Below, one piece after another: positions 12,129 through 24,200 of a DNA stretch of 64,000 nt. A program made the translations under genes and the position numbers. Source of the stretch: Glandiceps talaboti (taxonomy: Eukaryota; Hemichordata; Enteropneusta; Spengelidae); the NCBI RefSeq assembly GCF_964340395.1, contig NC_135556.1, positions 10,378,001 through 10,442,000 on the forward strand. Reading direction: 5' to 3'. The notes under the pieces are model-generated. The model made no database searches and was not told where the DNA came from. It saw only the letters and a program-made list of their open reading frames with translations. Position 1 is the first letter of the stretch. Each line of letters begins with the position of its first letter.

Positions 12129-12928
12129 TTGTAACATTCTGAGATTTAAGTTGTTGTGAACAAACAGAATTTATACTTTAGTCGTATCAAAAAACATCAG
12201 TTACAAAATTAGATTTTATTAAAACCAAAATCGTCGAGTGAAAGAAGTTATTGAGATCAAACAGCAACACCCATCACTTTATTAACAGGGACGAGGGGAT
12301 GGAAATACCGATGGTGTACAATGCTCTATTGCAGTCATATCTACAATCAGTGCATTGTATACAACAACAGATATAAGAAGACCAAATGATTTAGCCACAA
12401 TATGCTATTCAATTCAATTCGAATTCGGTTCAAAAAACTTCATTGTCTGCATATAAAACCACAGAAAATTGTCTTCAGACTCATCAACGAAAAAGACGAA
12501 AATACACTCCACATAACTGATATACATGAAAAACAAAGACAGCATAATAGTAGCATGATGACATAAGCAAATTATTGCATAGTTGTATTCACAATAGATA
12601 CTGCTGATGGCAGGAATGATTTTTGAAACACATCCTTCTTTGCAAATGGAACCCTATGACGATGTCCAGAGGGAAGCTTGTGGAAGTGAGTGTGTAATGG
12701 AAGTATTATATATACTAGGTAAATTATTTATGCTCCGAGTTCAGAACTAATGCAAAAAAATATTGATTTTATTAGTTGATAAAACTTGATTGTTATACTG
12801 TCCTTAATCATACTCAAAGTATGGTCAAACTGAGCATCACCCTTCTAAGATACAGATCATGGAAATGATTTTAATCACACCCAGCTGACTCTATAGACAG
12901 GTTCAAACCCTGACTGCAGTGGTATGAG

Positions 12929-13236
12929 GCATACAAGCTAATAGACTTTCTCACAGTCCTCGGAGCTTCACATAAATAGCTAAAACTTGGGTTGTTTTGT
13001 ATGTACCGGTATCTACTGCATAATTGTATCCTAGTATCCCTGTACTGTACGCCCTCATCAATACATTTTGTTGACACCAACACAAGTTTAGCCCTATGTG
13101 ATCGATGAGGGCAGTACAGGGATACTGGGATACCAGTATACGAGTACAATTTATGCAGTAGATACATACAGAACAACCCAAGTTTTAGCTACCTTTATGC
13201 GAAGCTTCAAGGACTGTGAGAGAGTCTAACAAGCTA
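12929..13236. mobile_element. Fold-back element with about 130-bp arms
   Basis: The arms share aaaacttgggttgttttgta and tgtactg..gccctcatc in inverted orientation around a centre near 13080. Confidence 0.7.
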
Positions 13237-13766
13237 ACCGTTTGGCCACTGACAACCTGACAACAAATTCGTAATTAAAGGAATGATTTGAAATGATTTG
13301 TACGAATTTGTATTAAGGAATGCATGAATGATTTGTAAGATTCTGTGTGTGGTTAGATGGATGGATTTTATACACATACACACACTTTATAGTACATAAC
13401 AATTAGAGACATTCTAAAAAAAAAAACAATATATGTACAATAATAAACCTTTATTGACATTTGTGATGCAATAGTTTACATTCATATGGTGACAAATACA
13501 TATTAATACATGATATTACATATTAATATCCATACATACTACCATTACAAATTACATTTAGTATTAAAAAATATTATTTTTTGGATGCATTAAATTTACA
13601 ATAAAATATCAAAATTTGATAAAATAATAACCATTGGTAATGTGAACTACTTGTGAGTTAATAAGTGGGAGTTGGGTGAATTCAAGCTGTACCTGATTAT
13701 GGCCTGATTAATGTCAGGTTGTTTTGAATAAATGTGCTCTTTTTATGTACTGTAGCTCTTGCTAAG

Positions 13767-13800
13767 TGGTGGGGGGGGGGGGGGGGGGGAGGGGGGGGGG
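13767..13800. repeat. Poly-G run
   Basis: About 30 G with a single A at 13790; G-quadruplex-capable on the plus strand. Confidence 0.9.
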
Positions 13801-15328
13801 TATGTAGCTTGAGCTGATTTTGACGATGTCCTCTCATGGTCAAGATCAGCACAGTGAAGGTTCTAAGCTCGAGGGACATACAAAAATCACTACTTATTGA
13901 GGGTTGCAACAAGTATGGGGTACTACTAACTCTAGTTTTATGTTTTTTGGCACTGGATTTATTTTAGCTGAATACACCCAAAAGCTTTCTCTCCAGACTA
14001 AAGTTCTGCTAACATACTTTACGAATTGTCAAATTTCTGTATTTAGCTGTTGCGAAAGGTGTCAACAATAGTTGCACTGAATACAGCAGGCTGACTAGAT
14101 GAGATATTTACAAATAGTGTCTACCATCAATAATTATCTTGCTACACTCATACGTCCTGCTGTTCTGCCCTCACCGGCCTCCGATGTGTGAGGGCGCCCC
14201 GTCATGGCGTACCTCACAGACTATACTGTCTTGCTGGCTGGCATAGTTTTGGCACTCCCTGAGTCTGAGACATGACTCACTTCATAAAGAGAGGTTTAGA
14301 AATTACTTAGTACCTATACGACACAAGTAAACGATATAAACCTACTTGATTTTATATCCAAAGGAGGACAATACTATAATCTAGGAGACTACAATGTTAT
14401 TTTCCACTAGGCTGACATTGTCAGCTACCAAAGTATAAGTTATCAGATGACAGTATCAGAGCTGTAAACAGGGTGTGAGTTTTATCTAGTGTCTACTGTA
14501 CTGAAATATCAAAAAAAATAAGGGCTCTTGTGGCATGGGTGGTAAGTTATGCAATAATGCCTAAGTACTGAAGAGCCTTGTTCTGGCATACGCATTCACG
14601 GTGGCGACCTTGTGTGCATACTTGGTTTGGTAAAAAACAGGTACAAGAACACTGGTTACTATGACAACCATCTTTACTGGAACTAAACTGTAAAATACAG
14701 TTACTGGCAACTCTTCACAAGTTCTACCATAGACAGTCCACTGTGTCTATGGTTCAACTAACTCATGTATGTGTGTGTGTTACACAAGTGTGTGTTATTA
14801 CCTGCCTTTTTATAATTACTGATTAAACTGTGTATTTATCTTTGAAAAGGTGTGGCAAATGCACTTCAAAAAGTTAACTTGGTCTTAATGCAATGTTTAC
14901 AGTGGCATCTTGCCAGGCACCAACCAGTGCCTTCACTGCCATGGTAGTGTATAATATGATGGTGTAGTCTATTACTGATTGAATTACATATATGCAAATA
15001 AAGTCAGTTTGTTGATCAAACTAATCTTACAACAACAGGTCTTGCCTTGTACAAATATGAAGCCCTGGCATTGATGAAAATTACCTGGGTAGATAATTAT
15101 AACGACAATGTCTCGTCTTACATCAGAAAAAAAATACTCTTAAATAGTCAGGTCTTCAAATTCAATTGAATCTTTACCTGCCATAAGATACATCTTGCAA
15201 CCCCCACCCCCATCCCCAGCTACCTTATCAATCATTCCACATATTTCAATACATAAAGCTTATTATAATATTCATAATCTTTCAGAAAAATCACTCAAAT
15301 CCGATGTTGTATACTTTAAAGGAAGAGT

Positions 15329-15461
15329 AGCTTACCTGTAGTTTTGAAGGACTGACCGTGACGCTACACTACTATTGGCTTTCCTAACTGCCATTTTGAT
15401 GTTTTGAATTTTGCTCCTCCTCACTAAGTGCATCAGTCCTTCAAGACTACAGGTAGGCTAA
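15329..15461. mobile_element. Small fold-back element
   Basis: Termini cttacctgtagttttgaagg and its inverted partner flank about 75 bases. Confidence 0.55.
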
Positions 15462-15700
15462 TGTAAGAGAGGACCTAACCAACATAAATCACTGGTAAGG
15501 TCAGGGAGATAAAATATACACGGATAAAACAAAGACTTTGAAGTTTTTCAAGTACTTACAGTACTGTGAAAAGTGAACGGCAAGATGATATGTAAATTAA
15601 AATAAAAAGATACAATGAAACTATCTATATATAAAATAAAGTTACTAACAGATTGTATAATATGTAATTAGAATTACATGTTAAGTGGAAAAAAATAATT

Positions 15701-15996
15701 GTGCGTTTCCGATACCATGGCCTCAAAATATAGGGTAGGTAGGTCAGGATTTTATTGTATTTTATTTTCATCATCTCTTTTTAATTGTTTTTACTTTGTA
15801 AAAATATTGCTTCGACCCAAAAACAAACAATATGTTGGTCAGAATACCCATCTGTGATAGTTTGATGAAATATGTACAGACATCACTGGGGAAAGAAAAA
15901 CAGACATGCATGAAGGTCAAGAAGATAAAGAATTTCTTATCTTTTCTTCCTAATGGTTAAAACATGTTTAGGGTTGGCCAGGCTATCGGAAACGCA
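15701..15996. mobile_element. MITE family with GTTTCCGATA termini, copy 1
   Basis: The ends read gtgcgtttccgata and tatcggaaacgca. The interior matches 43192-43508 in opposite orientation (shared acagacatgcatgaaggtca, and tgtacagacatc). Confidence 0.7.
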
Positions 15997-16932
15997 ATTT
16001 TTTTTATTTTGCCTTATTGAGCGATCTGCATGTCAATAGATAAAACAATATGTGATAAGCAAACATGCAGGCCTGGTTATATTAAGTTGTGATTATCTTA
16101 CTAAACTAGCAAAGTCAGTTATTTTTCATTTTGTGTGTAGCTAGAATTAGAGATATTTCAGTGATCAATTTCATGCATCTTCCTATAAAAGTGAAATCTT
16201 GTGAGACCATGGAATCTGCCATGATTGCAAAAATTTTGTTTGAAACGAACAGCTGACAGAACGATTTTTTGCAACTGCTTGACTGACTCCGATATTGATT
16301 GATAAATGGATCAATAAATGGATTATTTTGAAGGAAATTGACAATCCATTTTTTTGAAGAGTTACAGTATTCTGCAACAATTTCAGATTCTAAAATGGGT
16401 TCATTTTAATATTATTTTGACTTCTATTTCAAAACTTTGTGTGGTTAGCCCAGATTTCTTTTCTTCTTGATTTTTAGTGAAAATAGGTTGCAGTTTTCCT
16501 GAACACAGAAACAGTAGACATGTCTGACTTTATTTCTGAGGCAAATATTAGGTTACAAATGCCACTACATATCTAGTCTGTTTATGGTGCTGTCGAGATA
16601 CGTTAACCCTCATAATCTCCGCTTGACTTGCCTACGTTTTCAAATGGTTAATGTAGCCACACCCCCAAAAGTCATTATCAAAAATATGTATGTTAAATTT
16701 ACATAATTGTATGTAAATAACATGTAAATTATCACATGTCCACCACATGTGCATGACGATGCATTGCCTTCACTTAGCAACGCATGCATAATTTGCTCAT
16801 GAATGATAATAGTCTGATGAGTTGTCATGGTTGGAGGGACTGTATGCTGTCATCGACAAGGCTATTGGGCAAAAATTTTCAAATTGTTATGATCAGTTTT
16901 GACAATGAAATCAAGACAAACAGAGAAGACGA

Positions 16933-17104
16933 GGGCTAGGAGGTACAACCTGCTAACGGTGTATCTCAACAGTGCAGTAAACAGGCTATAGGGCTAGGAG
17001 GTACAACCTGCTAACGGTGTATCTCAACAGTGCAGTAAACAGGCTATAGGGCTAGGAGGTACAACCAGCTAACGGTGTATCTCAACAGTGCAGTAAACAG
17101 GCTA
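16933..17104. repeat. 58-bp tandem repeat, about three copies
   Basis: gggctaggaggtacaacc begins at 16933, 16991 and 17049; the copies are almost identical. Confidence 0.9.
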
Positions 17105-17280
17105 CTACATGTGAAAGACTTAGACAGGCTGCATTCCTTCAAGACTAGCAATACAGAGTGACTGCTTTTTACAACTGCAATCTCTGAATAATAATAAAAC
17201 ACAAATTTTACACAAAGTTTATGAATATCAAGAAAGTTGCATTCTTCAGGCATCAGTTATCATTTCAGGTTGTCTGACTT

Positions 17281-17774
17281 AGGCTCCGTTTACACAATGT
17301 TGTTTTCAAATGAAAATTCAACCATTTTGTTGGTGCTTGCACCTACTGTGTACACAGAGACGACAAAACTACACATGAAAACACAAATGATTTTAAAATG
17401 ATGATGAAAGAGGACCATTTTCAAAATGATCTGTTTTCATTTGAAACTGGAATCCATTAAAACAGGCTGAAACAGAAAGATTATCAAATGGAGTTGTGTA
17501 AATGATGGAAAATGCAACAATTCGAAAACACACGTTAGACCTCAGGGATGACCAAACTGATGAAATACTTATGTGCATACTTTTACTATGTTATGTTCGA
17601 GCATGTGCTACAGCATCATTTAAATTTTTCCCCCATTATTGCTGTTTCTGTGAAAACGGTCAAAATCTTTTGTCGACTATCATACATACGTTTTTTGTAC
17701 ACATAAAAACGCATAAAAATGAAAACAATACTTTAGCATTTTTATTTGAAAAAACGGTATGTAAACGCAGCCTG
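17281..17774. mobile_element. MITE-like element with 14-bp terminal inverted repeats
   Basis: The ends aggctccgtttaca and tgtaaacgcagcct match as inverted repeats at 13 of 14 positions. The interior is AT-rich and holds a 134-codon open frame that I do not recognise and regard as chance. No target duplication is evident. Confidence 0.5.
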
Positions 17775-18721
17775 GGTTGCTTTAAAACTGATTGTTTCAT
17801 CCCTATGGGTGTTCCTGATGACCCATTTATTGCCTACAACTACAACAAACTGTTCAGTATGAGCTGTTTTGTCAATACTGACACTGTTGCCTACGCTACA
17901 AACTAATGGCGTCGATACCTTAACTTAAATTCTCGTTGTGACCACTTCATCACATTAAAAATTACCTGATTTATTGTACAATACTCATGTAAACTTGAAT
18001 GTGTTATTATAATATCACCTGACTGCTGAATCACTTTAAACATATGACTCAAAATTATTCATAATTACTTGTGAAATATATACATGTACAGACTATAAAA
18101 AAAAAATTTGCAAAAAATCTGATGACCAACTGATTTTATCAAAAATTTGCTTGACCTTATTTCAGATCGAGTATTCCTTTTAATTTGCATTGAATCAGAA
18201 AACATAACTTCCCCTACTCAATACCAACCAGTCACTTTCTCAGTGGTCACATACCTAATCACATCATAACCCATCTCTATCTTGGAGTCAAAGTACCCAT
18301 CCCAACCCTGCACTGTGTTGGTGTCAACCTGCCCAATCCCATCAAAACCCAACCCAGTTATCTTTATAGTGTCGACATACCTCAACCCAACCTATCAAAA
18401 AATTCATGGCTGCTTTAGTGCCAACCCATCCCAACATATAACTGTCAACATCTAAGTGTCAACATGTACCCCATTCGATATTCTGTTGTAAATTTTTCAA
18501 ATCCCTTATCCCCCCCCCCCCCCCATATTTACATTGAGCTGACCTTCTCTACTCAACCCAATCACTGTCCTTGTTTCAGGAAGTCAAAACTCTCAACCAC
18601 ATAATTCAAGAATCGACAGTCATGATTGGACAATCCTTCTCCATCCAGTTAACATTTTGAATGTTGTCCTTAAAGGCAACTAATAACACCTCTTTCAAAC
18701 ACACTTCTCTTACAAAACAAC

Positions 18722-21241
18722 TTATTCTTCTTCTTCTTCATCATCATCATCATCCAATAGTTTTCTTTCATCATGCGCAACTTCCATCTTGCTGAAACTT
18801 CTGATTTTCTCCAAGACACGATTTTGTTTCTTCCTAGGAATGAGTTCAATGTCATCGTCGTTAACATTAACAGATACAGAATTAACAGACACAGAATCTT
18901 GCAGTCTTGGTGTGGATAAACTCAAAATACTCTCTTCTATTTTGTGGAAATCTTCTGTCTTCATCTTTTCAACCGTTGGCTTCTTATACCTGGAAGAGAA
19001 AAACAAGTCAACATTCAAGGTTATTCCCAGAAAATTTCTTAAGGCTGATTCTACACATGATTATGTACAGCACTGGACCACCAAGTGTGCAGATTGGCTA
19101 AAAGAACATGATGCCAAGTTATCAGGTTATAATGCTGAGAGTACTACCCAGTAGTATTCTTATTACTACAGTGGCAATCAAGGATTCAGCTTACTAAGAT
19201 AGACACAAACTTAAACTATTTTTGCGACATATTGACAAAAGCTATTGAATGAGTATTGGTATATATACTCTAAGCAGAGTGGCACTTTAGTGATGATGTC
19301 CGTGATTTTGCAGTGTACATTTTTGTGGACTTTCAGTACTTACACTATCTTGATTACTATACAAGGTGATTGTACCTGAGGAATAGAGGCACTGCTATCA
19401 TCAACTTGTGCAGTCTAGCCCATCTAACAACAATAGGTATATAGTTTGCAGCTATCTTAAAGGAATAGTATATACCAGTAGTGAAGATCTGACTATAGTG
19501 CAGGATATTTATAATGATTTTAGTTAAGCCATGGCTTTATCAGCAACCATCACCGAGCTCCAATCATAGAGGGCACCCTTCTGTAGATATAGCAACTAGG
19601 CTTTCAGGAGAGCAACTCAGTAGTTAGAGTGGTGTGGTTATGTATGCTGCCAAGTGGCCTCTACTTGACAAAAACACATAGAAAATAAAGACTACTTACA
19701 GTTTTAGTAACAACGATGATATAACCACGGAAACTGATGATAACGCCATAGCACCGGCAGCCATCCACGGTTGTAACATTACACCTAATGGCATCAATAT
19801 ACCTAGGAAAGGAAGAGTTGTGTAAATATTGGTGGTAGTAGTAGTAGTAGTAGTAATCTTTATTTATAGTGGCTAGTTCTTTAAGCATATAAACACTTGT
19901 CTCCCAAGAAGTCCAGTGAGGGCCATCCGTCATGGGGTCAGACTTAATGCAGGAGGAAACCGGAGTACCCGGGGAAAACCTGCGTTGTTTGGTAGAGTCA
20001 AACTGAATGACACTCTTCTTACTTACAGCATGGTAAATTTAATCACACCCGCAGTGGTAAGAGGCAAGTGGTTTAACCACTCGGCCACCGACAACCCTGG
20101 TGTGGTATACTGTTACTTTTACTAAATCATGTACACTATACCAGTTATGTATAGTGTACATGATTTACAAATAACATTAGGAAATGAAGATGCAGTGAGG
20201 GCTGTGATAGGTGAGTACTAAAAGCCTATTTCGCAAGAATGACCATTTCCCAGTGTTTCACAGCAAAATGGTTGTATTCTCAATCAAAGTATTCTGCTAA
20301 CTTTTTTTTCAGATCATACAAATTTTGGGGAACTTGACATAGTTTTAGCCATTTTGTTGACTGCTTCATATACTGTCATGTGATTTTTAATAGCCATCAG
20401 TTTTCCTCATGTGGGGCGCCCTCTTGTGGCACTTCTCTTGAAAAAGACTGAAAGGTGAATATGGCGTATGACTGGCGAACATTTTCTGACTCTATAAAAG
20501 GCTTGTACATCACACAATCCGATTTCCATCCAGCACGTAATTTATTCCAACTCATGCGCTCAGGCGAGTGGTCAAATCAGGTTCTAATCGCACATTGTTT
20601 AGCTTTTACCCAACTGTAGTCCGCATTCTTAATGAATCAATTTAAGTTCTCTGTTAACGCATCAATCTCGTGTTAGGAGTCCTCTACAGAATACTGTTTT
20701 TGTAAATTTTTCATTACACGCAAAATCAATGCACATTTCATTATATATGTATCAGTATATATATGACAATAAAACACATATCATCATAAAGGGAAAGGAT
20801 ATCTTGTGAATTTACTATGTATCATAAAAACTTGAATGTTAAACAAGTCAAAATGCATTGGTTTCATTCACATTCACTCATCAGTACAGAGCTGGCATAG
20901 ATAAGAACTTAAGCAGTAGTGACTTAAAAGCCAGCTCTGTACTAGTAAGTAAAAGTGAATGAAACAAATCTCTATCTCGTTCAACACCAAAACATAGTGA
21001 ATTCACAATGTTGCAGTTCACACAGCAAACCCCCTCTTGACACATGCCTAGGAGTTTTCATAGACTCTCTAAGTGTCCTGATATCAGGTACCACTAAGTT
21101 TGATTAAAACATAATGTTCTTACCTGCAGCTATAGGAATGCCTATCAAATTGTAAATAACTGCAAATCCAAAATTACAGTGTATTCTTCTTACAGTGTGT
21201 CTGGACAGATCAATGGCAGCAACAACGTCAACCAAATTATT
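18722..21241 (-). CDS. ATP7: ATP7 exons: TM7, TM8 and cytosolic tail
   Basis: Exon 21124-21241 encodes [15 protein letters not shown] (TM7 with the copper-site YN). Exon 19700-19802 encodes [17 protein letters not shown] (TM8 with MxxSS). Exon 18722-18989 encodes the tail, which ends [15 protein letters not shown] and TAA. The LL followed by acidic residues resembles the dileucine retrieval signal in the tails of ATP7A/B. The acidic run is encoded by a (GAT)n(GAA)n trinucleotide repeat. Confidence 0.93.
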
Positions 21242-24200
21242 CTGTGGAATAAGAATAGAAATAAACAGACTGATTAAAATGTAATGACATAATACAGGTT
21301 TTGCAAAGATACTGTAAACATACTCATTTTGGCGCATGAAAAATTTGGTGCAATGGCAATTTAGGACATGTCAGGTGGACAATGCAAGGGGAAAGTAGAC
21401 ACTGTTTGTGAATATCTCATGCTTAGCCTGCTGTATATAGTGCAACTACTGTTGCCACCGTTCACAACAGCTGAATGTACAAATATAACAACTTGTAAAG
21501 TATGTTAGTGGGACTTATTTCTGCAGAAAAAGCTTTTGCACATATTCAGGTAAAATAAATCCAGCAACAAAAACATACAACTAGAGTATAAAGGTTAAAG
21601 GTCAATCTTCTACATAGACCAGTTATTGGTCAAAGATGAGTGCAAATAGTAATTACATATTATTAAAATTGTTTATAAAATTAACACTGGAGGAAGACAC
21701 GGTAACACCCCGGTGCGGTGGTGGTAGTCCCAGTTTTCAACCATCTAGGTCTGTGGAATTGTAAAATGGGGTACTTTTCCAGATCACCCTCTGCACAGTA
21801 TACATGCAGTGTATGGATTATGTGTCCTTGCAGGTAAAACCTCTCACAGTTCGGAAATAAAGGGATGTTTTTTTGCAGTGATTTTCTCCCAGATTCACTA
21901 AAAAAACAGGAAGTTTTTCATATAAATATTCAGGTAATTTCGCTATTAACAAGTATGAGTACCCACCCATCCAGGGATTGCCACCGCCGGGGGTAACACA
22001 CATGATAAAAGACAGCTCAAAATGAATGTATATGGAAACTGAATACTTTAGTATACAAATCTCTATGCCGAGAGGTGACTGTAACCAGTAACAACAACTA
22101 TACCTTGATGAGCACGATATCAGCAGCCTCCAAGGCAACATCAGTTCCTGTTCCTATGGCGATACCAACATCAGCTTGAGCTAGAGCAGGGGAATCATTG
22201 ATTCCATCTCCAACCATAGCAACACATTGACCACGACCTTGAAGTTGTTGAACTTTGTCAACTTTATGAGATGGTAACACCTCTGCGATAACAATACTGA
22301 TACCGACCTGAAAAGAAAAATAACGTCCACAGTTCAGAAATTTTCCTTTGGTTTAAGTACAACCTTAGTTTAATCTGACATACATTCATAAACTCCATAT
22401 CAATATTAGTTACGACATTACCTACATCGATTCACTTGGGGAGGAGAGTAGCTTTAAAATTCATAGACAGTTACCTTCTCTCACAAATAACCATCAACGT
22501 AGGAAGGGAGCCTTGCAGCAAGTTTGGAGAACTTGAATAACTTACTTTAAAGGGGAATATCACTCCAGGAAATGTTGGTATTTTCATAAACTTGGAGTTC
22601 TGGAGAATCATTACATGTTTTCACATCACATAAATTATTTGGTTGCCAAGAAACACCAAAGTGAAACTCTTTTTCACCTTTATCGTTCTTTCAGTGATAC
22701 ACCATTGCATCATGGGTCTTAGCAGACACACTACACATTCTCCAGAAATTGCATTTTATTCCATTTTCAGCTTGAAAATAGTTCCTAACAAATTACTTTT
22801 CTTCACAATGAGTAAACTCCAGGGCATTTAAAAGATCTTTTTAAGCTTTTGTCGTTAGAGAGATGTGTTCTGTGTTAGTAAACCTAATATGTTAATTAAC
22901 TATGTGAAATATGCAAATTTATGAACTCCACAAACCTGACTAGCTATTGCTGTGGCTGTCTTCTTATTATCACCAGTCAGTAGAATCACTGATAATCCCA
23001 TTTTCTTCAATGTGTACACTGCCAATGCTGCTTCTGGCTTGACACTGTCAGCCAGGGATACGGTTCCAACTATGACATCTACAATAAGGTCAAAAGTCAA
23101 AGGTCAATGTGGTATAAGTGTCTAGTACTATGAGGTTGGTAATATCTTAGTTTGATAGGATGGACTGTACTGATCATTCCGAGAGTAACAAAGTATGCTA
23201 CCAACTCATTACAGTGCAGTCATGGTACTGTGCTGTTACAGGGATATACAGCCAACTTGTTATAGTGATGTCTTGGTACTGGGCTATTGCAGGGAAAGGC
23301 AGCAAACTTATTACAGTGCAGTATTGGTGCTGGGCTTAGATAATATGTGTTCCACAGTGTTAGTGATAGCCCTTTCATCTGTGCTTGCATGACTGGAATT
23401 CAGTCATTCCTTTTTATCTCCATTTTATCACTATATATAAACCATGAACTATTTTTACTTACTATCTATAGCCACTAAGACCGCTGTTTGACCTTTCTCT
23501 TCATGTGATACCATAGCTTCCTCCATGTCAGCTGTCAGCTCCAGTCCATGACGTTTCATCCACTCACGATTGCCTAGCAACACAGAGTAACTTTGCCCTG
23601 AAATATACACAGATTATGAAATACACAAAATTTTATATAAGTTATACAGAATTTGAAAGAGACAACCCTTACTACACCCTCATAGATCAGATATCAAGCA
23701 TATCATTTCAAGTCTTTCTGATTCATTTTCATAAATTTCTATTAAAAAGACAAAAACCGGTCAAAATTTTACTGAATCATTAATCATTTTGCATTCTGAC
23801 TAAATATGTTATGACAAATTGGAGGACTTCAAATCTTGTCTGATTTTTACATCCTATAACCATGACAACAAATATCTTTATTAGACCTAAAAACAATGTC
23901 AATCTGAAATAAAGAGTGTAAAATTCACCAATATTTACCACTACCATCGACACCATTAGCCACCACACCTTTTGAAGACTCACCACTGCTGGATTCTGTT
24001 AGTAATGTTTGTATATTACTGACTGTACACTTCAAACCACATCCTGGTACTGCTTGGAAATTGGTACACTGACCAAGATGTTCTACTTCAAGCACCTGCC
24101 AAGAAAAACGGTGAAAATTTAGTACATCATAAAACCAAGATAGCACATATGCAACATGTAGGTATCTACTATCACAAATATTGCAAACTTTTGCATGAAT

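Larger units (their letters stand above)
12129..18721. other. Convergent intergenic region
   Basis: It lies between the 3' ends of the GST-like and nine-MBD ATPase genes. No gene is supported. It contains fold-back elements, a 58-bp tandem repeat and homopolymer G and C runs. Plausible polyadenylation hexamers are at 13442-13447 (plus) and 17970-17975 (minus). Confidence 0.7.

Noticed and set aside
17502-17906. 134-codon plus-strand frame
   Set aside because: It lies mostly in a MITE-like element and shows no family resemblance or splice context.
18789-19154. 121-codon plus-strand frame
   Set aside because: It is the antisense shadow of the ATP7 terminal exon.
19897-20098. tRNA gene or tRNA-derived SINE
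   Set aside because: The ggttcgaa-like and ccactcggcc segments are suggestive, but I could not build a cloverleaf or find both internal promoter boxes.
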